The notes beneath the pieces are model-generated. The model worked only from the letters and a program-made list of their open reading frames with translations. It made no database searches and had not been told where the DNA came from. Of a stretch of DNA of 64,000 nt, positions 22,616 to 33,544 are shown in pieces (positions within the stretch are counted from its first letter, which is position 1; every line of letters starts with the position of its first letter). The position numbers and the translations under genes are program-made. The stretch is from Bursaphelenchus xylophilus (Eukaryota > Nematoda > Chromadorea > Rhabditida > Aphelenchoididae): NCBI GenBank assembly GCA_904066235.2, contig CAJFCV020000005.1:8675501-8739500 (forward strand). Reading direction: 5' to 3'.

Positions 22616-23040
22616 GCAGAACTCTCCCCCCTTTTTGAGCACTCCCCCTTGAATGAACCCTCCCCTTTTTGAACACTCCCCCTCATTTTGAAAATTGAAA
22701 AAATTAGGTGTGACATGTTATACGATTAATTTTTTTTCAAATTGAAAAAATGAGGTGTGACATGTTATACGATGGAATTTTTTTCAAATCATTTTCTCAA
22801 TTTGGCGGAACTCTCCCCCTTTTTTGATTTGCACCAAGAAATCTGAACTCTCCTCTTTTTTGAACACTCCCCATTTTGAAAATTGAAAAAACGAGGTATG
22901 ACATGTTATACGATGAAAATTTTTTTCAAATTGAGAAAAGTGAAAAGGGGGAGAGTTCCGCCTTTTTTGGGGGAGAGTTGAAAAAGGGGGAGAGTTCAGA
23001 TTGGGGGAAAGTTCAGAAAAGGGGGCGACTTCAGGCTCAA
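22616..23040. repeat. ACTCTCCCCC / GTGACATGTTATACGAT dispersed repeat cluster
   Basis: Units of AACTCTCCCCC and GAACACTCCCC alternate with GTGTGACATGTTATACGAT, which occurs near 22709, 22757 and 22896. The left half is C-rich and the right half (22945-23030) is G-rich, giving a loose inverted arrangement. The same two motifs recur near 50050-50300 and 61640-61860. The cluster ends about 200 bp upstream of the histone H1 start. Confidence 0.75.
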
Positions 23041-23243
23041 CCGTTGGCACTGTGCGGATTTGCAAGAGAATACCAAGAATTGGGCGGGTCCCAAGCAGAA
23101 AGAATTTCGGCGCCAAAACTCGTCCTCGAGTGGGTGCGGCGTTTCCGCGTCCGCATTCACGGTCAGTTCGTGGGCAGGCTCCGCTGTCGTGTAATTCCCA
23201 GGTTTTTTATTGTTGTTTTCTAAATTTTAGGCATCAGCACATC

Positions 23244-24527
23244 ATGTCCGACGGTCCCGCAGCTTCTCCCAAGCCAGCCGCCTCACCGAAACCGGCCAAG
23301 GCCGCGAAAGCCAAGCCCGAAAAGAAGGCGGAGGCCAAGCCAAAGGCCGACAAAGCCCCCGCTAGCCACCCCGCCTACGGGATCATGATCCAGGACGCCA
23401 TCAAAAAAATCAAGGACAGGAAAGGAGCCTCTCGAGGTGCCATCCAGAACTACATCACTGCCAACTACAAAGTTGCAGGTGTCACGAAATTTGTGAGTTT
23501 TCTTCTTCTTTCTGTGTTGTGTTTAGATGCTGTTACCTTCTTTTGATTTCTTTCTGAAGATTCTAAAGATTTGTATCAAAAAATTGGCATGGATAATGTG
23601 ATATTGGTCATAAAGATGTCTTTTTTGAGCTAAAATTGTGTCAGGAACACTCGTTTTTTCTGTTAATTACTGGGCATATAAGTTGAGACCACATCTGAGG
23701 TGAATTTTTGATATTACACTTGATCAATGAAAAAATTTGATGGTTCTTTTTTTTGCGGAATTTGAGGTTGAAACCTGTATAAGAAAGAAGGTGTTGCAAT
23801 CTGTTGCTTTTATGGGAATTTTCGGTTGTTTTAGACGAAATATGGGCATTTTGGGTATTACTTTCAATAGTTTCTAAGTCTAATAAAATTTGGGTATGCT
23901 ACACTCCTACTGTTTTATTACGTTTGTAATTTTGGCACTGGGTTCCTATTTTTCTGTTTTGAAGTTTTTAACTGCCCCTACTTTTCATCTTGGCATAGAA
24001 GACATTATTCCAATCGGTTATTCGGATCTTTTCAGATTGTCAGTCAAATCCGCAATTCTTTGAAACGTCTAATCGTGTCTGGAAAGATCGTTTTGGTCGC
24101 CGGAACCGGTGCACATGCTCGGTATGGTCTGTCTGGATCGGACAAGAAGCCTGCTGCCAAATCGCCAGCCAAGAAGGCTGCCGCCAAGTCCCCGGTCAAG
24201 AAGGGCGCCGCCAAATCTACGCCCAAGAAGAAGGCGGCTCCAGCAGCCAGCGACAACGAAGTTGCTGCCGTCGCCGAGCCAAAAGCAGCCGCTAAGAAAA
24301 AGGCCGCCGGATCAAAGGCAGCGCCCAAAAAAGCCGCCGCGCCCAAGAAATCGCCCGCGAAGAAGAAGGCCGTCGCCGAGACCGACGTCGCTCCCGAAGC
24401 CGTCGCCAAGCCAAAGACGCCCACCAAAAAGGCCGCCGCGCCAAAGAAATCGCCCGTCAAGAAAGGCGCTGTGACCAAGAAGAAGGCCCCAGCGAAGAAG
24501 GCGGCTCCCAAGAAGACCAAGGCATAA
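23244..24527 (+). CDS. Linker histone H1
   Basis: Exons 23244-23492 and 24036-24527 give 246 residues. An Ala/Pro/Lys-rich N-tail precedes a winged-helix globular domain (SHPAYGIMIQDAIKKIKDRK through RNSLKRLIVSGKIVLVAGTG), followed by a lysine/alanine/proline tail with many KKAA and KSPxKK units. H1 binds nucleosome linker DNA and compacts chromatin; SPxK motifs are typical kinase sites. The 543-nt intron falls within the globular domain after VAGVTKF. The start follows an acceptor-like ATTTTAG by 12 bp. The coding sequence is much more GC-rich than its surroundings, as expected for a lysine/alanine protein. Confidence 0.93.
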
Positions 24528-25180
24528 AATGATCATCCGTAATTATTGTTGTTGCTCTCACGTTTTATTTATTATTGTATACAACCTCTAAATTCCCATT
24601 AATACAAGGATTCTGCCATTCTCCGACCTCGATCTCATCCTGTTGCAATGTTTCCGTCGATAATAAATACATGATCCTAAAGGAAGGACGGCTGATTAGC
24701 CATGGATAAGAAAGACAAAATGTATTCAGCTCTAGAAAGGTCTGTCCTCTACATCGGTGATCCTGGTTTGTGTAAGGCCGAGTTTAGGGACTTGGTTTTT
24801 ACGTAATTAGGGCTCTGTTGAGGATATCATGCGTCCCTGAGGCTATTCACTTGTCTTTGACTAAATTCGGTGGTTTCTGACCTTGTACTCGACTCTAAGC
24901 AGCCACAAGTTTTAATTCAAAATGAGAGAACGTTTGTTTCCCAAAAACTTGTCAAATATAACATCGCTAATATTATTTTTTCAAGTTATGGTATTTTAGG
25001 ACCCATCATGACCCTAGTAATTCCGTTTATGACCAATTATTCCCCCGAAATCCAATCAAATTCCGCAAAATCCGTTTTCAAATTTCCCGCCAAGGGTTCT
25101 GTAGGGAGCGTGGGAAACAAGTGGGCGGAGCTTTCCCACGCTTTTTCTCGGTCGATTTTTGTGGCCGCACGACCGTGAAA
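24528..25180. other. Spacer between histone H1 and CPEB genes
   Basis: It includes likely 3' sequence of H1 and the 5' region of the CPEB gene. An open frame at 24870-25178 on the plus strand shows no family features, and the reading frame of the CPEB first exon is different. No stem-loop of the replication-dependent histone type was seen after H1. Confidence 0.35.
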
Positions 25181-27366
25181 ATGATGAACGTCTTCCAGAA
25201 TCACCGCAGGTAAGTGTAAATTATTGTTTTGCATTGTTCTTAGGACATTCTTCGAGGAGTTGATCAATTTTTTGGAAGTTTCTAACCAATGGACTGTATA
25301 ATATAAGGATTTTTTGATTGAAAATTTGTGTTTTTGCTAGGACATTTGCAAATTTAGGTAGTATTCGGACTGCAGGAGAAGTTCTGATGTGCTTTTGAGA
25401 TTGTTTTTGGTTTTAGATACCGTACTGTACATGAAATTACAGTAGACCAACAATTTGCAAAAGCGAAAAATTATACCTTCTAATGTCTCTGAACAAACAC
25501 TGAGAGTTTTTTTTTGTGTTTTACACCCTAGATTATCATTTTTAGTCCCTCACATTCCAGTCATCTTGTGCCTTCCACCTTCACCGCCCCAGTTCAGAAG
25601 TCAAATTTTGATGTCTTCGATAAACTCATGGCTCAACAGCCGAAAGGGTACGTCTAGTTTCCCTCTGCTGTATTTACGATCGCTTTTAGACTACATATTA
25701 TTACGAAAAAATTGCTTTTAGGATCAAATTGATGATCAAGCCTCTTTCCATTCCCTTGGTCCCGCCGGAGCTTCCCGAAACCCTGGTTTACTCCCCAAAG
25801 GTCTTTCTTGGCGGATTGCCGGTTGAGTTCTCGAGTGCTCAGCTGTATCGGGCTGTTCGGGGATACGGCGATGTCGAGATTATATGGCCAAGTATGGCGG
25901 GAGGTGAGTTTTTTTTTTGATTTTTTTGGCTTTTAGATGAATTTTGTTGATTGCGATTAAAAAGAAGATGATTTATGTGACTCTCGTGACGTAATATGTT
26001 TTTTAATGCAATTTCATAATTTTTGAATCTAGTTCAAACTTGTTTTTGACAAATTTTATATTCATCATCGTCATGATGAATATAAAATTTGTAAAAAATT
26101 TTGAATTTTGTCCCTTTTCACTTTAGCCCTGCAATTTTTGGTCTCCCAAATTCTTGCTTAACCCCTTACTCGACCTTTTTGGTACCTTAAAACCTTGATT
26201 TATCAATAAGTTTCCTTAAAATTTCCCTTTTTCAGCCAGAAGCGGAGGAGGTTATTGCTTCCTCATTTTCTCGTCTGACGCCTCTGTGAACGCGTTGATC
26301 AAGGATTGTCGAGTCAACGACGATGGTTACTTCAAGAGTTTCCGCTTGGAACACAATCGTTATGCTCAAGTTCAAGTCCGGCCCTGGCTTTTGGCCGACG
26401 GAGATTACGTCCCCGATCCGAACGTCAAAATCGATTCCAGATTGATTGTGTTCGTTGGTGGTGTACCGAGAACTGTTAGAGCGGGTGAGTTGCGGGAGGA
26501 TGAGGGGTAAAAATTGAAGGGAATGAAATTTTTCGTAAGATTTTTGGACTGTTTTAGGCTAGATTTGATGATTTTTTGAAAATTTTTACAACTTTTGAAA
26601 AATTACCGATTTGGAAAAGGTCTAATGGACCCCTGAGGCCTTCTTGAGCCCTATAGTTTATTTAGAGCGCAAGTGATTTGTTATAAAGGAAAAATTTTTG
26701 ACGATATTTGCGAATTTTCATGATTTTTGCCTAAAATAAGGTAATTTGATGGATTTTTGAAATTTTTTTTGCTTCTTCGCCCAACTCAAAGCCTCCTAAT
26801 TTAGTAATTGAGCCATATTACACCTAAAAAAAGTGAAGATCCAAAAAAATTTCAGTTGACATTGCCCTTGCCATGTCCAAATTTGGAGCCGTCGCCTACG
26901 CCGGAATTGACATGGATGCCGAACACTCCTACCCAAAAGGCGCAGCTCGCATCGCGTTCGTCTCTCCGAAGGCCTACATCAATGCCATGTGCTCGAAAAC
27001 CGTAACGATCCAGGTGAAAGGCGAAAACAAGACGCTCCAATTGAAGCCGTACTTGATCGAGGACGCGGAATGTGAAGAGTGCACCGGAGAACTGCCGATT
27101 CCGAAGCCGGGAAGGTACTTCTGCGCCGAAGTTTCCTGCCTGAGCTACTATTGCCACAGTTGTTGGAATACGGTGCATTTCGAGAAGACTGTGGTGGATC
27201 GCAGACAACATACGGCCTATGTGAGAGTCGGCGATTTGGTGAAGGTGGGTTTGGAGGGTGGGAAATTTGATGGAAAGATCTAAATACTGAAAAATTTGAA
27301 TTTATTTTTTCAACTTTTCAGAGCATCCGTGTCGACAAGAACCGTGATTTTGATGAGCGTTTCTAA
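25181..27366 (+). CDS. Cytoplasmic polyadenylation element-binding protein (CPEB family)
   Basis: Exons 25181-25209, 25546-25647, 25722-25903, 26236-26484, 26856-27244 and 27322-27366 close in phase to 331 residues. The sequence shows RRM1 with KVFLGGLPVEFSSAQLYRAV, a linker with RLEHNRYAQVQVRPW, RRM2 with LIVFVGGVPRTVRA, and the CPEB-specific ZZ-type zinc finger: CEECTGELP, GRYFCAEVSC, YYCHSCWNTVHF. CPEBs bind U-rich elements in 3'UTRs and control germline translation. The tail SIRVDKNRDFDERF ends in TAA. The N-terminal region before RRM1 is only about 60 residues, short for the family; the frame stays open upstream of 25181, so an additional 5' exon is possible. Confidence 0.88.
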
Positions 27367-28400
27367 GTGTTACAAGTCCATCCCATATTTTGACAAAAAT
27401 CTCACAAACCATCCAGCATGTTGCATACAATCCCAAAGCTACATAATCTCCCTACCGTTAATATTTTTCGATATTTATCCCATGTTGTTGCCTTTAATTT
27501 TGAGGTTGGTTATAAAAAATTTATTGGTTTTTTGAAATGTTCTAAAATTTGCAAGTGGATGATAAACTTGCCATCAGAGATTGCCACGGTCAAAATTTCG
27601 GCTCCGGCTCTTAGCTCCCAGAGCCGGAGCCGAGGCCAAATTTGCAGCTCCGGCTCTTGGCTCCGTGCAAAATTTAAAAAGGCCGTCGGCTCCGAATCCC
27701 GGCTCCTATGCAAAATGTTTTTTTAAAAATATTTTTCCAAAAAGAAATGTTATTAGTGCCACAGATCATACAGCCAACGTTTTTGCAGCCAAGTCACATC
27801 CTCCGCAGTGTTTTTTCAAGCAATTTGGTTTAACAAGATCACGAAATTTTTACTTTTCTGACCGCTGGGAAGCCTGACTCCGACTTTGGGCTCGGGAGCC
27901 GGAGCCGACCCCAAAATTTCCGGCTCCGGCTCTGGCTCCCGGCTCGGAGCCAGAGCCGCTCAGAGCCGGAGCCAAGAGCCGGCTTCGGAGCCGTGGCAAT
28001 CTCTGCTTGCCATCAATTATTCAGTTTAGAAGGATGACTCCACCGTTTTTTCTGCTGATTGTTTTGATCATAGCAAAAAATTTTTACCCTAAACCTTGAC
28101 GATTTTCTAGGGACGAAGTTGGTCATCTTTGAAGCTTCATAAAAACCGCTGTGTCACGCCTTACCATACAAAACATATATCAAAAGATAGCGTTTTCAAA
28201 GTTCTTTTAGAAGATCTCAACAGAAATTTTAAAACCTTACTGCAACCTGTAAAAAAATCAAAACAAAGAAACGGCGGAGTCATACTTCTACATAGGTCTA
28301 ATATTTCCTAAAAATTTTAGCCCGGATTTTTCAGCGGAGATCGAAAATATTTGGATCGTATTTCGAGAACTTTCCCTTCGTAAATTTTCTTTCTTTATTG
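27367..28400. other. Convergent intergenic region between CPEB and the phosphate transporter
   Basis: It holds the 3' ends of both genes and the hAT-type element at 27575-28005. Outside that element I see no gene. Confidence 0.4.
27575..28005. mobile_element. hAT-type miniature element rich in GGCTCC, 431 bp
   Basis: Terminal repeats CAGAGATTGCCACGG and CCGTGGCAATCTCTG are exact 15-bp inverses. The octamer CTTGCCAT lies immediately outside both ends (27567-27574 and 28006-28013). An 8-bp duplication with CAGAG-type ends is the hAT signature. The interior near both ends is made of GGCTCCGGCTC and GAGCCGGAGCC runs that can fold on themselves, with an AT-rich middle. There is no transposase, so it is non-autonomous. 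Confidence 0.9.
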
Positions 28401-31400
28401 CTATAATACAGCCCATTTCAACATCAACGTAATCAAGGCCGCAATAACTCCGGAAACGGGCAACGTAACCACCCAACTCAACGCCACATTCCGGAAAATT
28501 CTCCATTGAATTCCGGCACCGCTTTTTACAACCCCCACTGCGACCACTGAGCCCACCAAGCAATGAGTGGTCGAGATCGGCAATCCCATTTTGCTGGCCG
28601 TTAGCGCCGTCACAGCGGCTCCGAATTCGATGCAAAACCCGCTGGCCGGATGGATTTGGGACATTTTTTCGCCGACGGTTCGAATAACCTTGTGGCCGAG
28701 AAGACATAGGCCCACACTGATGGCCAGAACTCCGTACAAAAGGACGTAGATTGGAGTGGGGTCTTCTTGAAGAACACTTTGGTCTTTGTAGATAGCTATG
28801 ACCGCCGTTAGAGGGGCTATTGCGTTGCTAAAAATTTAATTTTTTGAATGAAAAATTTTGGATTCGTTTTTAGCAGGTATGCTCAATGTCCAAACTTCAG
28901 ATATGAAAATTGAAAATCAGAGCTTCGCATTCACCGCCTTTGTTATTAATGTTATTACCAACTCACCTAACGTCGTTAGCTCCATGCGCAAAGCCGGCGA
29001 AGCAAGCGGTAAAAACTTGTAATGAACTGAACAATTTCAAAGTTTGCCGATCTTCCCGTCGTGTAGGAAGGGGTAACAACCATTTTATGAAACCTTTGAA
29101 TGCTAAAAAACCATTTATTATACTTTAGTCATCAAGATTTGGCAAAAAATTCAAATTCAAAATTTCCCGCCATTTTTTGGCATTCTGTTTCAAGCGCTAA
29201 AATTCTCGGAAATGATGTTAAAATAGGCCACAATCAAAGAGAGAGCTAGTTTGACCTTACTCAATTCAAAATGCTGTGCTTCTCCGTATGTTGAGGCTCT
29301 GGATCGACGAAATGATGCTCCTCCCAATGAATTTTCTGATGCCGCGAGGGAATTTGCGGCTGAAAACTGTTAGCTAAAGATTCAGCGATTTGTAGACGTT
29401 ATTTATAGAGTTAATAAAAGGGATACTTCAACTTGATTACTGCTTTAAAATAGTCCTTAAAAACAGTTTTCTGACCCTGCTCCCAACTCACGCCTGAGGC
29501 CATCCACACCTTCCACCGAATTTTTCCGATTCAAGTGCTCAGAATTGGCCTCCAATGCAGTTGCATCCAACGAAATCTCCGAGAACTCCTTGTCCAAATG
29601 ATCTCTGGTCGGAACGACAATGCCTCCCAGGTTCAGCGTCACCGTTCTCTCCCGTTTACTCGACACTCTTCGCGGAATATCGGCGCCGTTTTGCCCGAAC
29701 TCCGCGAAACTCTGGCCCTTGTTTCGAATAATCGAGACAGGCGCTGGCGGAAGGGTACTGTAGCGGCGGAGAAGGTCATTATATTCGCCGTCAAAGCGAT
29801 TTTCAATCATCGGAATCGTGTTACGACCTGGAATTGCAAGACTCTGTTTAAGTAACGTATTTTAAAAAAGTTTGGAGCGGTTTTGAGAATGTAATTTTAA
29901 CAACTTACGATCGATCCACCCCACCAGCCGAGGTTTGACCAGAAATTGAATGGCCAAGGAAACGGTCAGCGCAATGGCCAAGCTGATTAAAAAAGCCACC
30001 CAAATTGGCAAGGTGGCCAAATGGAGAACTGAAAAAGGTTACTTATTACAAACCTAGAGGTCGTACAATATTATTCTAACAGGGGAAGTACTCCAAGTGC
30101 GACGCTCAGATTTTGATGAAATCTGGCACAAATTTAAAATAATTTTTTCTAAGACATATGCGAGAATCCTAGCTCGCGCTTTGCAGAAACAACCGAGATT
30201 TTTAGATCGAAAGTCGGCGAAAATTTAGGACTTTTTGCCAAATTTCGGCACGAAAACTTTCATGCCTATTTCAACCGTAAAGGATCATGTTTCTAAAAAA
30301 ATTAAAATTTTCCGCACGAAACTGCCAAAATTATGGCCAAAAAGCGCTTTTTCTCTCTGACCGCTCTCTACGTTTAGCGTGCTCTCTCAGCGGCAAAAAT
30401 CGTTCGATATCTCGGCGGCACCCGCAAAGCGCGAGCTAAAACCTTCAGGAATTGATACTTAGTCTATGCTCAACGTGTGTGCAAGATTTAAAGAAAATCT
30501 GTGCGTCGCAGTACTTCCACTGTAAATCGATTTTAAGATTTTTTCGATAGCTATGGCTATTTTTTAAAATCAGAATTAGGCCAAGAATTTTTAAAATCAT
30601 TTTTTCTTTCATCTGAAATTGCAAAGATAATATTACAACTCACTTTTGGATCCTTGATAGCTGACTGCAAAAGTTATAAAGATCACACAGAAAAAGTAGA
30701 AAAACGGAAGAACTCGGAGCCCATTCACTAATGGGCGCCTCTGAAATAAGATTATAAAAAGATCCAACAGTATCAAAAAATAAAAAAGAATGCAAAAATC
30801 CACCTTTCTCAATACCAAATGGTCGACAATCAAATACAAAATTACAGAAATGGTACCGGATAAAATTGGAGAAACAAACCAGGAAATAACTGAAAAAAGT
30901 AGTTGGGTTTAGGTCTAAAACTATTTTTGAGGCTTTATTTTCACCTCAAATTGCCATCAATCATTTTAAAATACGCCATTTCTTCTAAGTTTTCAAATTT
31001 TTGAATTTCCCGCCAAACCTTGGCATTCTGTTTCAGGCTCCGAAATTTACGTAACTTTTTTGAAATGGACTGAGAAGACGTTTACGAGCTTTAAAATATA
31101 TTTTTTCTCTTCAAAATCAATCAATTTAAAAAAAAATTATATTACACTAGACTTCAAAAGTCCCAACTTGCCAATATTCGCAATTTCCATCCATCGAATC
31201 CCCTCAAAACCTCTCAAAGTCACCGAAAATCCCACCGTAGCTCCCACCACACTCTGCGTTGTGGAGACTGGCAATTCCGCGAACGTTGCGATCAGCAGCC
31301 AGACCGCGCATCCACTCAGAATCCCCAATTGCCCGATTAATAAGGCCCTCGGCCGGTCTTGATACACTTCCACATCCACAACGCCTTTCCTCATTGTGTC

Positions 31401-31825
31401 CGTCACATTGTAGCCCACAAGAATTGCGCCCAAACTCTCGAAGATTGTGGCCAAAAGATAGGCCCATTTCAGAGTGAGGACCTTGGAGCCGACGGAGGTC
31501 CCAAACGCATTGGAAACATCGTTGGCGCCCATTCCAAGGCCCAGGAAAAAGGCCAAGACGGCGGCGGCAATGAGGACCCATAGGGTTTGCGACTAAAAAT
31601 TGAGATTTTAAAATGTGGTTTGAGGGGTAAAATACGGATTTCATTTCCTTTCTTTGATTAAAAATTTTTTTCGAATTTGAGATAAAAAATTTAAATAATC
31701 TAAAAAAATTCATATAACATTAAAAAATCTCAAACTCTGCTTACCTGGAACTCCTCTAGCGGCTGGGTTTGTGCCAACACGGCGATAACGAACAAAAAAT
31801 TAGTTAGTATTTGGATTTTCCTCAT
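28401..31825 (-). CDS. Sodium-dependent phosphate transporter (PiT/SLC20 family)
   Basis: Nine minus-strand exons: 31825-31745, 31592-31172, 30889-30804, 30740-30644, 30028-29909, 29827-29492, 29359-29261, 29015-28967 and 28827-28401. They give 571 residues with closed phases. A signal-like start ([15 protein letters not shown]) precedes PiT repeat 1 with [20 protein letters not shown] and [17 protein letters not shown] long hydrophilic loop follows, then repeat 2 with [18 protein letters not shown] and [17 protein letters not shown]. These GANDV and P(I/V)S(T)T motifs line the Na/phosphate path. The second intron appears to use a GC donor at 31171; a GT donor at 31150 would add nine residues. 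Intron 4 carries a TWA miniature element. AG at 31827-31826 directly before ATG could serve as a trans-splice site. Confidence 0.9.
30080..30522. mobile_element. TWA-type miniature element, copy C (443 bp)
   Basis: It begins CAGGGGAAGTACTCCAAGTG and ends CGTCGCAGTACTTCCACTG, with TAA on each side (30077-30079, 30523-30525). The right end lacks a few bases compared with other copies. It lies in an intron of the phosphate transporter. Confidence 0.82.
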
Positions 31826-32369
31826 CTTTTTTTGAATCAAAAAACGTTATTTTGGACATCCATTGGTAGTCAAAAACAAAATTCAAAAAATACTTAAAAA
31901 ATCAGTACTTTAAAATTGTTACAATCGAAAGTTAAAACGCTGTCAGTGGCCTTGTCAACATTCAAACGAGTGTTTGAGTGAGGGCGTTATCAGTGGCGCG
32001 TCCCATGATAGGGAACTGCCGGAAGGAGGCATGGAACGGTTTATTTTTCCTTTGATTAATTTATTAATTACTCTTGATAAACGGGTTTACAAATTTTATG
32101 GGCGCTATGCAAGGCTATCGTCATTTTGGTCTAGTTCCATTAAAAAAATTTTGGCGGGAGCTTTGATAAAAAAGAATTTTTAAAACGGGATTTTTAGAAA
32201 ATCTTTGGTCGAGTTTAAGCCTCCAAAACTAATTTTATGGAAGCTTCGGATTCATTCTTCAATTGCAACTGCAAATATCTGCTGAAAACTTATTAAAACC
32301 CCCAAAAAATCATAATTTATTCGGCTTTTCGGATCAAAATTGAACAAAATTTTTTAAAATAATTAACCT
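31826..32369. other. Spacer between phosphate transporter and TOM20
   Basis: AT-rich, with no exon-like open frame of recognisable family. All three neighbouring genes point the same way with gaps of about 550-575 bp, so this may be an intercistronic spacer or the transporter promoter. Confidence 0.35.
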
Positions 32370-32969
32370 TCAAAATCCACTGTTAATCGCCCGTTGTAAT
32401 GAGTCCATTAGGACGGGTTTGATATGTGGAATGTTGTGCGATAAGAGGTTGACGAACAAGTGACGTGTTGGAGCGTATAAAAGACCTTCGACTAGATGAA
32501 AGACACCATCTGATATGTTACCTAAAAGCAAAAATTCTGGTGAAAAAATCGGATCTAATAAGTCTTCAGGGTGTCTTTTGAGCCATTAACAGTAATTTTT
32601 CGTAATTTCAGGCCTTGAAACACAATGCCAAAATTTGGCGCCAATTAACAAATTCAAAAAATTAGCCTCAAAAACGCTCCAAAATCCCGCCTAAGGAATC
32701 CATGAAGTGAAGGAATAAGAATTCTCACCTTCCTCCACCAAAATTGTGCCCAATTCCATCTCCAGAAGCGCATATTCATGTTGCTCTGCGGTGGTCAGGA
32801 ATGATTTTTTGAAATGCAGATTCAAATTGAAGTCTTTGAGGTCCACCTTTCTGATGGGCCGTTTTCGTAGTTCATTCGAGTAATATCTATAGAGTATTGT
32901 CGCCGCTACTGCTAGACCACCAGCCAGCGCTAAGGTTATGGAGATTCGGGTCCAATCCAATGAATTCAT
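32370..32969 (-). CDS. Mitochondrial import receptor subunit TOM20-like
   Basis: Exons 32969-32729 and 32521-32370 on the minus strand give 130 residues. An N-terminal hydrophobic anchor (ISITLALAGGLAVAATILYR) is followed by a charged linker (ELRKRPIRKVDLKD) and a helical receptor domain with ALLEMELGTILVEEG, then ISDGVFHLVEGLLYAP. The latter matches the TOM20 pattern of ELGE-LL-GD-E-GV-H and its TPR-like groove. TOM20 binds mitochondrial presequences at the outer membrane. The protein is shorter than usual (about 145-190 residues) because the acidic C-terminal tail is missing and the linker is compact. Divergence is considerable, so the assignment rests on order and pattern. Confidence 0.7.
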
Positions 32970-33544
32970 TTTTAAGCTCTATGAATATGGCATAATGGCT
33001 AAAAAACAGCGTAATTATTCAAATCTCCCTCTGATTTGTTGTTTCGAATCATTTTCTCGTATTTTAGGCGCGTTGAAACACAATGCCAACATTTCGTGGT
33101 GGGACCCAAAAATTCAAAATCAAGTCGAAAAGAATACTACTACTAAACTTTGTACTGTTAAACCCTTATTTACACCCATTTCCCGAATTTTAAATCAAAA
33201 AAATTCGCTTTCCAAAATCTTTCAAAAAAGCTATAAAAACGTAGATGACCGCATATTAATAGAATCAAAATATCGTTCTCAAATTGACTTTTACAATTAT
33301 TTTCCTCAAAAATTCTTACTTTTCTAACAGCACGAATTTATTCAAAAAATATTCAAATCAAAAATGAAAGAGCAAAATAAAGTGAGGTTATGACAACATG
33401 GTGAGTATAAATTACAAATTTAAAATGTAGCTTTGTGCTAAATCACAACAAAACAGGGTTTACAACCCGAGCTAGGGATCAGTTTTGGATAATATTGAAG
33501 ATACGAATAATGTAGTATTCCAAGTGAGCAAATTTCAAAAGAAA
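32970..33544. other. Spacer between TOM20 and ribonucleotide reductase genes
   Basis: No gene recognised. It contains a copy of the TTGAAACACAATGCCAA motif (33071-33089) also found in introns of the three flanking genes. An open frame at 32938-33327 on the plus strand is low-complexity and unconvincing. Confidence 0.35.

Noticed and set aside
22616..23040. Regular C-rich repeats considered as a CRISPR array or satellite
   Set aside because: Unit length and spacing vary, spacers are not unique, and the genome is eukaryotic. It behaves as a dispersed repeat.
24044..24520. Long minus-strand open frame of 158 codons
   Set aside because: It is the antisense shadow of the Lys/Ala-rich histone H1 tail, whose composition avoids stops on the other strand.
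24870..25178. 102-codon plus-strand open frame before CPEB
   Set aside because: No domain, no splice partner, and a different frame from the CPEB first exon.
32938..33327. 129-codon open frame in the TOM20/rnr-1 spacer
   Set aside because: Composition is AT-driven (Asn/Lys/Ile-rich), there is no domain, and it overlaps the TOM20 start in antisense.
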